Source of the DNA: Gluconacetobacter dulcium
GTDB lineage: Bacteria > Pseudomonadota > Alphaproteobacteria > Acetobacterales > Acetobacteraceae
Direction of reading: 5' to 3'
Assembly (NCBI RefSeq): GCF_014174165.1
Contig: NZ_JABEQN010000001.1
Span: 310,001 to 374,000, forward strand
Length of the DNA: 64,000 nt
Shown: piece by piece, positions 36,065 to 45,307 of the stretch
How the letters are laid out: every line of letters starts with the position of its first letter
Numbering within the stretch: position 1 is the first letter of the stretch
Position numbers and translations under genes: made by a program
Notes under the pieces: generated by a model
Told to the model about the DNA's origin: nothing
Databases searched by the model: none
The model's input: the letters and a program-made list of their open reading frames with translations, nothing else

Positions 36065-38428
36065 ATGAGAAAGCACATATCGAAAAAGCAGGTCATTCTG
36101 GCGTCCGTCTTCTCGCTCGGGCTGATGCCCGCGGGCGTGGAAAACGCATTCGCCGCGGTCGACACCGCCAGCGACCCCCCGACCAAGCGACAGGGGCAGA
36201 CCGGCAAGCCTGCCGCTACCCCGACGGCAAAGGCGAAGGCAGACAGCACCCAGGCCGCCGTGGCGGCACCCATGGCGGCGCCGGCACAGCCGGCCGCTCC
36301 GCAGTCCGAAGCCATCGTCGTCACCGGCCTGTCGCGCCAGCAGAAACTGCAATCCGCCCCCGTTTCGGCCACCGTCTTCACGGCGACCAATATCAAGGAT
36401 GCGCATATTCAAGGTGTGAGCGACTTCATCGCCCTGACCCCGAACGTCTCCATCACCCAGGCGCAGCAGGCCGGCGTGTCCTTCATCACCATTCGCGGCA
36501 TCACCCAGGTCCGCAACGGCCAGAGCCCGGTCGCGGTGATCGTGGACGGCGTGCAGCAGATGGATTCCCGCCAGTTCACGCAGGATCTCTACGATGTCGG
36601 CCAGATCGAGGTGCTGCGCGGCCCGCAGGGCGACCTGTGGGGGCGCAACGCCATCGGCGGCGCCATCGTCATCAATACGCGCCAGCCGACGAACACGTTC
36701 TACGCCCATGCCGACGCCCAGTTCGGCAATGGCGCCGATTACCGGGGCAAGATTTCCTTCGCCGGCCCGATCGTGAAAGACCGCCTGTTCTACGATGTCA
36801 ATTTCAGCGAACACTCCTTCGGCGGCCTGCTGGAAAACGTCTACCTCAACAAGACCGTCGATCGCTCCAACGAATATACCGGCCGTGGCCACATCAAGGC
36901 CGTCATCACCGACGACCTGACCGCCGACTTCCGCGTCGGTTTCGACGAAACACAGGGCGGCGCCAACAACTATCACTACCAATCCGCAAAATACGACCCG
37001 AGCCGCCCCTGCTTCCTGGACCCGACGGACCCGTTCGGCGGCCCCGCGCCGGATGCGAACAGGGTCAGCCGCACCTTCTGCGCGAACAACCGGGGCGACA
37101 ACCAGCGCGACATCCGCAATGCGTCGTTCCGCCTGGTCTATACGCAGCCCTTCGCGACCTTCTCCAACACGCTGGGCTGGGTGAAGATCAACGAATATAT
37201 CGGCACGGACCAGTTCCCCTACACCGCAACGCGCGGTTCGGGCTATGACGGCACGCAGACCCAGTGGGCACAGAATACCTCGTGGGAAGACGAATTCCGC
37301 GTCACGTCACGCTCCGATCGCCGTTTCCGCTGGATGGGCGGCGGCTATTTCCTCGACACGCGCGACTATCTGGCCTCCACCACCGGGGCGGACACCGGCA
37401 AAGGCATCGCCCGTATCAGCACCTCGCCGCTTTACGGATACGCGCCCAACCAAACGCTGACCTATTTCGGCAACTCGGACCACAACCAGGACTTCGCGCT
37501 GTTCGGCCATCTGTCCTATGATATCCTCAAGAACCTGACAGCGGAATTCGGCTACCGGTACGATTGGAATTCTCTGAACCAGTATGTGAATCCTGAAAGC
37601 AGCGGCGGCGTGCCCGCCGGCTGCACCATGTCGGGCGGGTCCTGCCGGCGCACGCGCTGGTTCAAGCAGGGGCAGCCCAAGGGCACGCTGACCTATCACG
37701 TCAACCCGAACCTGACCTTCTTCGTCGATTACGGCATCGGTTTCCGCAGCGGGCAGTTCAACCAGAACGGCACGGCGGAAGCCGCGCACCTGCCGGGCGT
37801 CTACAATACCGTAAAGCCCGAGGTGGCGAACACGGTCGAAGCCGGCTTCAAGAGCCAGTGGTTCCATAATCGCCTGACTCTGAACGGCTCCTTCTTCGAC
37901 ACGCGCGACCGCAACTCGTTCTACTTCCTGTTCGTCGGCTCGGTCGGCGCGCAGATCCTCGTCAACATCAACAAGATCCACCTGACGGGCGGCGAACTGG
38001 AGGCGAAATACGCCATCCTTCCCGGCCTGGATGTGTTCGCCAACGGCGGCTACACCCACAGCTCGATCACCAAATACACGTTCGACCGCGCCGACCAGGG
38101 CAACTGGGCACCCTATATTCCCGAATTCACCGCCAATATCGGCGTGCAGTATCACCATGCCTTCAACCGCTGGCTCGGCTTCTTCGGCCGCTTCGATGTC
38201 GAGGCCAAGGGCAAGCAGTATTGGGACCCGGAAAACGCGACACCGCGCAACGCCTTCAATCTCTATAACCTGCAGGTCGGCGTCGAAAGCCCCAACCGGA
38301 AATGGTCCGCCACTTTCTATGTCAACAACCTGACCGACACCCGCTACAACGCCGAGTACGTCTCCGGCGGCTTCGCCCAGCCGGCCGAGCCCCGCATGCT
38401 GGGGGGCGAGATCCAGTACACCTACTGA
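36065..38428 (+). CDS. TonB-dependent outer-membrane receptor of Cluster A
   Basis: A 787-residue TonB-dependent transporter. After a signal peptide ending near ENAFAA comes an Ala/Pro/Lys-rich linker and a TonB-box-like EAIVVTG. The plug domain shows VAVIVDGVQ, QIEVLRGPQGDLWGRNAIGGAI and VINTRQP. The beta-barrel ends with LGGEIQYTY, whose last residue is aromatic as usual. The ATG at 36065 is preceded by AGGTGGA; an upstream in-frame GTG is less likely. It lies in the hydantoinase operon and should import the substrate or a precursor across the outer membrane. A very strong hairpin follows. Confidence 0.92.
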   Translation: MRKHISKKQVILASVFSLGLMPAGVENAFAAVDTASDPPTKRQGQTGKPAATPTAKAKADSTQAAVAAPMAAPAQPAAPQSEAIVVTGLSRQQKLQSAPVSATVFTATNIKDAHIQGVSDFIALTPNVSITQAQQAGVSFITIRGITQVRNGQSPVAVIVDGVQQMDSRQFTQDLYDVGQIEVLRGPQGDLWGRNAIGGAIVINTRQPTNTFYAHADAQFGNGADYRGKISFAGPIVKDRLFYDVNFSEHSFGGLLENVYLNKTVDRSNEYTGRGHIKAVITDDLTADFRVGFDETQGGANNYHYQSAKYDPSRPCFLDPTDPFGGPAPDANRVSRTFCANNRGDNQRDIRNASFRLVYTQPFATFSNTLGWVKINEYIGTDQFPYTATRGSGYDGTQTQWAQNTSWEDEFRVTSRSDRRFRWMGGGYFLDTRDYLASTTGADTGKGIARISTSPLYGYAPNQTLTYFGNSDHNQDFALFGHLSYDILKNLTAEFGYRYDWNSLNQYVNPESSGGVPAGCTMSGGSCRRTRWFKQGQPKGTLTYHVNPNLTFFVDYGIGFRSGQFNQNGTAEAAHLPGVYNTVKPEVANTVEAGFKSQWFHNRLTLNGSFFDTRDRNSFYFLFVGSVGAQILVNINKIHLTGGELEAKYAILPGLDVFANGGYTHSSITKYTFDRADQGNWAPYIPEFTANIGVQYHHAFNRWLGFFGRFDVEAKGKQYWDPENATPRNAFNLYNLQVGVESPNRKWSATFYVNNLTDTRYNAEYVSGGFAQPAEPRMLGGEIQYTY

Positions 38429-38436
38429 TCGTCCAC

Positions 38437-38469
38437 GGGGAGCCGTGCGGCCTCACCGCACGGCTCCCC
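38437..38469 (+). terminator. Strong hairpin after the TonB receptor gene
   Basis: Perfect 14-bp arms (GGGGAGCCGTGCGG / CCGCACGGCTCCCC) with a 5-nt loop start 8 bp past the stop. Only CTTTC follows instead of a long T run, so it may terminate partially or protect the upstream mRNA, with some read-through into the permease gene. Confidence 0.65.
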
Positions 38470-38534
38470 GGCTTTCGATGCTGTCTGGCAGGCCGACCTT
38501 TCAAACAGCCTCTTTCTTCATGCAGGAGACGCGC

Positions 38535-39800
38535 ATGCACGCGACGCACGACGAACATACCGCCAACGCCGTGCCCGAGGCCGAACGCGGCTCGGCATGG
38601 CGGATCTTCTTCATCGTCGCGGGTACGCAATGCGGCCTGCCCGGCTTCGTCCTCTCCGCGCGCATCCTCTCGGCCCTCGGCCTTCATGACGGCATCGCCG
38701 CGATCATCGCCAGCGCCCTGATGACGGCGCTGCTGGCCGCCTTCACCTCCTGGCTCGGCGCCGCCACGGGCATGAGCCTCTCCCTTCTGAGCACACGCAT
38801 CTTCGGCCCTTACGGCGCCGTCATTGTCCGAACGGTCATCGGCGTCTCGCTGGTCGGATGGTTCGGGGCCACCATCGGGCTGCTGGGCAGCACGGCCGCG
38901 CCCGCACTCAGCGAGCAGTTCCATCTGCACATCTCCCCGCATCTGGTCTCGGCCCTCGCCGGCATCGGCATCGTCATCGGCACCTGCATGGGGGCGCGTG
39001 GTCTCGAACGGATCGGCCAGATCGTCATTCCCGTCGTGGCACTCGGGCTGATCGCCGGCATCGCGCGAACATGGCATGCCCTGCCGGCCGCCGCCCTGCA
39101 CGGCGGCACCCACGCCCTGACCTTCGGAGGGGCCGTCTCGGCGATGATCGGCTCCTACGTCGTCGGCATCATCATCCAGCCCGATTACAGCCGCTTCGTG
39201 CGGTCGCCGAATGCCGCCGCCGGCGCCGTCGTGGCCGCGCTGGCGCTGGCCTATCCGGTCATCATGATCGCATCGGGCATCCCCTCCCTGGCTCTGGGGC
39301 GGCCCGACCTCGTCTCCGCCCTCGTCGCGCTGGGCTTCGGCATCCCCGCGCTGCTGGTGCTGGTTCTCAGCGCGTGGATCGACGCCTCGGCCTGCCTGTA
39401 TTCGGGCAGCCTCGCCCTGGCAAACCTGCTCCAGGGCCGCCGCCTGTGGCCCTATGTGCTCGGCAGCGGCATCATCGGTGGCATTCTGGAACTTGGGGGC
39501 CTGACCGATGCCTATGTGCGCTTCCTGCTCCTGCTCGGCATCGTCCTGCCCCCGATCGCCGCCATCCTGATCGTGGACACCCTGATCGGCCTCCCGGCCA
39601 ATGCCGGGCGGCCGGCGGCGGGCAGGCAGCATGTCGCGATCCTGGCCTGGATATGCGGCGGCATCGCCGGCGCCCTGTCCGAATGCGGCATGACGAGCCT
39701 GACGGCCATTCCCACCTTCGACGGGCTGCTGGTCTCGGCCTGCATCATGACGGTCGCCAGCCTCTACGGGCGTCTCACCGCATCCGATCCGGCCATTTGA
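38535..39800 (+). CDS. NCS1-type cytosine/purine/hydantoin permease
   Basis: A 421-residue inner-membrane transporter with about twelve hydrophobic helices. It resembles the CodB branch of the NCS1 family, for example in SYVVGIIIQPDYSRFVRSPN and a first helix region with FIVAGTQCGLPGFVLSARI. NCS1 proteins import nucleobases, allantoin or hydantoins by cation symport. The ATG at 38535 has AGGAG at 6-nt spacing; further upstream ATGs lack this. It is the last gene of Cluster A, after a hairpin, and fits as the inner-membrane importer for the ring compound opened by HyuAB. Confidence 0.85.
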   Translation: MHATHDEHTANAVPEAERGSAWRIFFIVAGTQCGLPGFVLSARILSALGLHDGIAAIIASALMTALLAAFTSWLGAATGMSLSLLSTRIFGPYGAVIVRTVIGVSLVGWFGATIGLLGSTAAPALSEQFHLHISPHLVSALAGIGIVIGTCMGARGLERIGQIVIPVVALGLIAGIARTWHALPAAALHGGTHALTFGGAVSAMIGSYVVGIIIQPDYSRFVRSPNAAAGAVVAALALAYPVIMIASGIPSLALGRPDLVSALVALGFGIPALLVLVLSAWIDASACLYSGSLALANLLQGRRLWPYVLGSGIIGGILELGGLTDAYVRFLLLLGIVLPPIAAILIVDTLIGLPANAGRPAAGRQHVAILAWICGGIAGALSECGMTSLTAIPTFDGLLVSACIMTVASLYGRLTASDPAI

Positions 39801-39881
39801 CCGCACGGCATCCCGCCCCCTTGGACGTCCGGAGGACAAAGGCCTATCGTCGGCAGGCAGACGAAACCGCGCCACGGAATA

Positions 39882-42800
39882 ATGCCGCCGACCACCCCTC
39901 CGACCACCGACCCGCTGGCCGGGTTCACCCAGGCGACCCGCGCATGGTTCACCACCGCGTTCGCGTCGCCCACACCGGTACAGGCCGCAGCCTGGGCCGC
40001 CATCGGTGCCGGCGAGAACGCACTGGTCATCGCGCCCACCGGCTCCGGCAAGACCCTGGCCGCCTTCCTGCACGCGATCGACCGCCTGTTCCGCGAACGC
40101 GAACCAGACGCCACCAACACCCCGCCGGACACGAAGCCGGCCACACGCATCCTCTATATCTCGCCGATCAAGGCGCTCGGCGCCGACGTGCAGCGCAACC
40201 TCCGCCTCCCGCTCCACGGCGTCGAGGCGGAACGCACGCGGCGCGGCGACCCACCGGTCGCCCTCACGGTCGGCATGCGCACCGGCGACACACCGGCGAC
40301 CGAACGCGCCGCCCTGCTGCGCCGCCCGCCCGACATCCTCATTACCACCCCGGAATCGCTCTATTTGATGCTCACGTCGAAAGCACGCGAGACATTACGG
40401 GGCGTGCAGGCGGTCATCCTCGACGAGGTCCACGCCGTGGCCGCCACCAAACGTGGCGCACACCTGGCCCTGAGCCTGGAACGGCTGGACGGCCTGCTGC
40501 CCACACCCGCGCAGCGGATCGGCCTGTCCGCGACCGTACGCCCGGCCGACCGGGTGGCGCAGTTCCTGGGCGGCGCCCACCCGGTCACCATCGTCAATCC
40601 CCCCGCCAGCCGCCGGCTCGACCTCACGATCGTGGTGCCGGTCGAGGACATGAGCAACCTCGCGGCCGCCGGCCAGCCCGGCGACGGGGACCGCAGCACA
40701 CGGGCCGGCTCCATCTGGCCACATGTCGAGGCCAGCATTCTCGAAAGGGTCCTGAGCCAGAGCGCGACGATCGTCTTCACCAATTCACGCGGCCTGGCCG
40801 AAAAGCTCACGGCCCGCCTCAACGACCTCTACGCCGAACGCGTTACGCAAGACGCGCCGGACACCGGGCCACCCGTCCATTACGCCTCGGTCACCGGCAG
40901 CACGGAGAAGCGCACAACGGGCGCACCGCCGCTGATCGCGCGCGCGCACCACGGCTCGGTCTCCAAGGACCAGCGCCGCGAGATCGAAACCGCCCTCAAA
41001 TCCGGCGACCTGCGCTGCGTCGTCGCAACATCGAGCCTGGAACTGGGCATCGACATGGGGCTGGTCGATCTGGTGATCCAGGTCGCCGCCCCACCCTCGG
41101 TGGCCAGCGGCCTGCAACGGGTCGGCCGCGCCGGCCACCAGGTCGGCGGCGCCTCGGCGGGTCTGGTCTACCCCCGCACCCGACGCGATCTGGTCGATGC
41201 GACAGTCACGGTCACCGCCATGCGCGCCGGCCGCATCGAGGCGATCGACCCACCCCGCAACCCGCTCGATATCCTGGCCCAGCAGACGGTGGCGGCCGTC
41301 GCCGTCGCGCCGCTCCAGGTCGAGGACTGGTACGCAACGGTGCGCCGCGCGGCCCCGTTCGCCACCCTCCCCCGCAGCGCGTTCGACGCCACGCTGGACA
41401 TGCTGGCCGGCCGCTACCCCTCCGACGATTTCGCCAATTTCCGCCCCCGCCTGGTCTGGAACCGCGAAACCGGGCTCCTGACCCCACGCCCAGGCGCCCT
41501 GCACCTTGCCGTCACCAGCGGCAGCACCATCCCCGACCGGGGCAGTTTCACGGTCGTCCTGCCCGAAGGCGAGGAACGCGCCGGCTCACGCCGCGTCGGC
41601 GAACTCGACGAGGAAATGGTCTACGAATCCCGGGTCAACGACATCATCACCCTGGGCACCACCTCCTGGCGCATCGAGCAGATCACCAACGACCAGGTCA
41701 TCGTAACGCCCGCACCGGGCCGCTCCGCCCGCCTGCCGTTCTGGCACGGCGACGGCCTACGGCGCCCCGCCGAACTGGGCGAAGCGATCGGCGCCTTCCT
41801 GGCCACACTCGATGCCGACACGCGCGACAAGGCCGAAGCCCGCCTGCGGGCATCCGGCCTCGACACGCACGCCACCACCAACCTCCTGGCGCTGCTCGAC
41901 GCCCAGCGCACGGCAACCGGGTTCCTGCCGACCGACCGCACCCTGGTGGTCGAACGCTGCCGCGACGAAACCGGCGACTGGCGGGTCATCCTGCACAGCC
42001 CCTACGGCCGCCGCGTGCACGACCCATGGGCACTGGCCATCGCGGCGCGGGTGCGCCGCCGGTTCGGCATCGACCCGTCGGTGGTGGCCAGCGACGACGG
42101 CATCGTCGCCCGCCTGCCCGACACCGCCGGACAGGTACCGGGCGCGGACCTCTTCCTCTTCGACCCGGAAAAACTCCGTGGCATCGTCACCGACGCCGTG
42201 GACGGCTCGGCCCTGTTCGCCGCCCGCTTCCGCGAATGCGCCGCCCGCGCGCTGCTGCTGCCACGCCGCACCCCCGGCCACCGCTCCCCCCTGTGGCAAC
42301 AGCGGCTGCGCGCCGGCCAGTTGCTGGAAATCGTGCGCGACCATCCCGATTTCCCGATCCTGATCGAAACGGCCCGCGAATGCCTGCGCGACGTGTACGA
42401 CCTCGCCGCCCTCGACAGCCTGGCCCGCCGCCTCGCCGACGGCACAGTCCAGATCGTCGAGGTCACCACCGAGATCCCCTCGCCCTTCGCGGCCGATCTG
42501 CTGTTCGGCTACGTCGCGGAATTCATGTATGCGACGGACGCACCGATCGCCGAACGCCGCGCCTCGGTCCTGTCGCTGGATAGCGGCCTGCTGGCCGACC
42601 TTCTCGGCGAAGTCGATCTCGGCTCCCTGCTCGATCCCTCGATCACCGAGCAGGTCGAACGGGAATTGCAGCGCCTGACCCCAGCCTACCGCGCAAAGGG
42701 GCAGGAAGGCGTTGCCGACCTGCTGCGCGAACTTGGCCCGTTATCGGCACAGGAGGTCGCGCAACGCCTCGCGGAAGGCGACACGGAAGGCAACGCCGAA

Positions 42801-44585
42801 ACCAGCCTCGCCGCCCTCGCCGCCGACCACCGCATCATCGCCATAACGATCGCCGGCCAACCACGCTGGGCCGCCATCGAGGACGCCGCCCGCCTGCGCG
42901 ACGCGCTGGGGGTCACCCTCCCGCCCAACCTGCCCGACATCTTCCTCGCGCCCACCGCCGATCCACTCCGCGACCTGATCGCCCGCCATGCCCGCACCCA
43001 TGGCCCCTTCACGACGCACGCGCTCGCCCTCCGGTTCGGCCTCGGCGTCTCGGTCGCCGACGCGGCGCTGGACCGGCTGCGCGACCAGGGCAAACTGCTC
43101 AAGGGCAATTTCGGCGTCGAACGCCGGCTGGAAACACAAGACGAAACCCCACCCACCCCCAACCCGCTGGCAACCCATGAGTGGGTCGCCGATGACGTAT
43201 TCAAGCGCCTGCGCCTGCGCGCCCTGCACGCCGCGCGCGCGGCAACCCGCCCGGCGGGGCAGGATGCCTATACCCGCCTGCTGCTGGAACGCCACGCCCT
43301 GGCCACCGCCCCCGCCGGCCAGCACCCGCTCGCCGGCATCGACGGCGTCGCCAGGGTCATCGAGCAACTGGCCGGCGTCCCCCTGCCGGCCGCGTTGTGG
43401 GAGAACCAGATCCTGCGCGCCCGCATCGCCGACTACACCCCTGCGATGCTGGACGAACTGCTCAGCCACGGCACCGTCCTGTGGTGCGGCCATGCGACTC
43501 CCGGCAATGAGGACGGGCTGGTGTCCCTGCACCCAAGCGATTTCGCCGCCGAAACCCTGCCGCCTCCACCGGATGCCGACCGCATGGCGGCTCTCTCGCC
43601 GCTCCAGCGCGCCATCCTCGCCATTCTCGCCGATGGCGGCGCCTATTTCGCCCGCCAACTCGCCGCACTGGCCCCCGCCCGGCTGGCGGCGGAGCCGGAC
43701 AGCGACTGGGCCAGCAACCCGATCCTGACGGCATCCGAACTCGATACGGCGTTATGGGAACTCGCCTGGACCGGCCACGTCACCACCGATAGCTGGTCGC
43801 CGCTGCGCGCCCGTTCCGGCACCCGCGCGACCCACCGCCCCCGCCCCATCCAGCGATCGCGGCCCCACCGGGCCCTGCACGGCGCCGCCTTCGCCCGCCC
43901 ATCGGGCGCCGCCCCCACCCTGTCGGGCCGCTGGTCGCTGCTGCCCCGCGAAGCCGTCACCGACACCGCCCGCGCGCTCGCCTTGGCCGAGTGCCTTCTC
44001 GACCGCTACGGCATCGTCACCCGCGGCGCCACCATCGCGGAAGCGGTGCCCGGCGGCTTCCCCGCCCTCCAGCCGATTTTCCGCAGTATGGAAGATGCCG
44101 GCCAGATCCTGCGCGGCCGCTTCGTCGAAGGGCTGGGCGCCACGCAGTTCGCCGAACGCGCAACCATCGACCGCCTGCGCACGCATGCCGAGCACCCCAC
44201 CACCGCTCCGCGCGCCATCGCGCTGTCGGCGGCCGACCCCGCCAATCCGTTCGGCACCGTCCTGCCCTGGCCGCCGCACCCGTCCACGACCCGTCCGACG
44301 CGCCGACCCGGCGCCTTCGTCGTCATCGCCGGCGATCGCCTGGCCTTCTACCTCACCCAGGGCGGCCGCACCCTGCTGACCTATCTCGATCCGGACGACC
44401 CCGCCCACACGGACCGGCTCACCACCGCCCTGTCCGCCCTCGCCGCCGCGCTGAAGCGCGAAAAGCACCTCATGTTCACGCTTGAGACGGTCAATGACCA
44501 CCCCGTGCAGACAACGTCCCTCGACGCCGCCCTGCGCGCCCACGGCTTCTCGATGATGCCGAAAGGCCTCGGCTGGCATCCATAA
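39882..44585 (+). CDS. lhr: Long Lhr-type superfamily II helicase
   Basis: A 1567-residue ATP-dependent helicase of the Lhr family. Helicase motifs are in order: Q-motif region SPTPVQAAAWAAI, Walker A APTGSGKTLAA (about residue 51), DEVH in ILDEVHAVAATKRG (about 180), GLSATVRP (about 213) and QRVGRAGHQVGGAS (about 411). The Lhr-core winged-helix domain and a long C-terminal extension follow. Lhr proteins act in DNA repair; full-length ones are near 1500 residues, so this is complete. It appears to be a single-gene unit behind the permease. No Lhr-associated exonuclease or ligase gene is adjacent. Confidence 0.92.
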   Translation: MPPTTPPTTDPLAGFTQATRAWFTTAFASPTPVQAAAWAAIGAGENALVIAPTGSGKTLAAFLHAIDRLFREREPDATNTPPDTKPATRILYISPIKALGADVQRNLRLPLHGVEAERTRRGDPPVALTVGMRTGDTPATERAALLRRPPDILITTPESLYLMLTSKARETLRGVQAVILDEVHAVAATKRGAHLALSLERLDGLLPTPAQRIGLSATVRPADRVAQFLGGAHPVTIVNPPASRRLDLTIVVPVEDMSNLAAAGQPGDGDRSTRAGSIWPHVEASILERVLSQSATIVFTNSRGLAEKLTARLNDLYAERVTQDAPDTGPPVHYASVTGSTEKRTTGAPPLIARAHHGSVSKDQRREIETALKSGDLRCVVATSSLELGIDMGLVDLVIQVAAPPSVASGLQRVGRAGHQVGGASAGLVYPRTRRDLVDATVTVTAMRAGRIEAIDPPRNPLDILAQQTVAAVAVAPLQVEDWYATVRRAAPFATLPRSAFDATLDMLAGRYPSDDFANFRPRLVWNRETGLLTPRPGALHLAVTSGSTIPDRGSFTVVLPEGEERAGSRRVGELDEEMVYESRVNDIITLGTTSWRIEQITNDQVIVTPAPGRSARLPFWHGDGLRRPAELGEAIGAFLATLDADTRDKAEARLRASGLDTHATTNLLALLDAQRTATGFLPTDRTLVVERCRDETGDWRVILHSPYGRRVHDPWALAIAARVRRRFGIDPSVVASDDGIVARLPDTAGQVPGADLFLFDPEKLRGIVTDAVDGSALFAARFRECAARALLLPRRTPGHRSPLWQQRLRAGQLLEIVRDHPDFPILIETARECLRDVYDLAALDSLARRLADGTVQIVEVTTEIPSPFAADLLFGYVAEFMYATDAPIAERRASVLSLDSGLLADLLGEVDLGSLLDPSITEQVERELQRLTPAYRAKGQEGVADLLRELGPLSAQEVAQRLAEGDTEGNAETSLAALAADHRIIAITIAGQPRWAAIEDAARLRDALGVTLPPNLPDIFLAPTADPLRDLIARHARTHGPFTTHALALRFGLGVSVADAALDRLRDQGKLLKGNFGVERRLETQDETPPTPNPLATHEWVADDVFKRLRLRALHAARAATRPAGQDAYTRLLLERHALATAPAGQHPLAGIDGVARVIEQLAGVPLPAALWENQILRARIADYTPAMLDELLSHGTVLWCGHATPGNEDGLVSLHPSDFAAETLPPPPDADRMAALSPLQRAILAILADGGAYFARQLAALAPARLAAEPDSDWASNPILTASELDTALWELAWTGHVTTDSWSPLRARSGTRATHRPRPIQRSRPHRALHGAAFARPSGAAPTLSGRWSLLPREAVTDTARALALAECLLDRYGIVTRGATIAEAVPGGFPALQPIFRSMEDAGQILRGRFVEGLGATQFAERATIDRLRTHAEHPTTAPRAIALSAADPANPFGTVLPWPPHPSTTRPTRRPGAFVVIAGDRLAFYLTQGGRTLLTYLDPDDPAHTDRLTTALSALAAALKREKHLMFTLETVNDHPVQTTSLDAALRAHGFSMMPKGLGWHP

Positions 44586-44814
44586 CGCGGCACATTCCAA
44601 GCCCGATTTCAGGCCCCCAACAGGCGCGGCTATCGACGCAGAGAGGAATACAATGCGCATCGAGAGGTCGAGGGTGAAGATCGTTCGATATCGGGATGCG
44701 CCACATCAGGCTCGCCGGCAAACAATCGAGCAATGGCGGAACAGAAAGCGGGCAGATCGTCCGGCCGGCGGGGTGCGACCAGCTTGCGGCCCCCCACCAC
44801 CGCCCCACCGACCC

Positions 44815-45080
44815 GGCGCGCACCTTCGCATCCGTGCTCCGGTCCGGCGCCAGCTTCGCGGACTCGATCTCGAACATGTCGCTCAATGCCACCATCCGCA
44901 CGAAATCGGCGGCGGAGGGGCTGACGCCGATCGGTGCATTGATCCCGGACTGCTCGCTAACCGATTGCGCATACAGCCCGCCACCACCCGAAAGCGCGAC
45001 GAGAAGCGTAGCGTCACGCGAAAGCGCCAAAGCGCCACACACAATCCTGTTTTCAAAAATCCTATACACCAGTTTGTGAG
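44815..45080 (-). pseudogene. Remnant of a DUF4142 exported protein gene
   Basis: A minus-strand frame encodes a signal-like stretch (DATLLVALSGGGGLYAQ), then VSEQSGINAPIGVSPSAADF and RMVALSDMFEIESAKLA. This is the N-terminal part of the DUF4142 family of small exported helical proteins. Similarity stops after TDAKVRA (about 44815). What follows is unrelated in the same frame, although another frame stays open (KLVAPRRPDDLPAF) towards 44640. The gene thus looks truncated by deletion or recombination. The rest of the 720-bp gap between lhr and poxB (44586-45307) holds no gene I can support. Confidence 0.6.
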
Positions 45081-45307
45081 AATCCGTTCTCACCCTGCCT
45101 TGCCCGTCAAAGGTTTTGGAAGGTTCCCTCTCCCGGCGCATTCTCAAACGGTTCTCCATGAATTTTCCTTTCAGGAAAAACAGAAAGACACCGCGTGCCC
45201 GAAAATGTCAGAAACCCGGCCAACGTCATCCGCCAGCCGGGTATCCCAAAAATTGCTGTCTCACAGGCTCCGGTCACAGGCCGCGCCCTCTGCCCGGACA
45301 ATCCGTC

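Noticed and set aside
38322-40217. A 631-codon minus-strand frame spanning the receptor end, permease and lhr start
   Set aside because: It crosses three well-supported plus-strand features and a strong terminator hairpin, and its product is low-complexity.
44696-45079. A plus-strand frame of 127 codons in the lhr-poxB gap
   Set aside because: It is antisense to the DUF4142 remnant, whose similarity is much clearer, and its product looks random.
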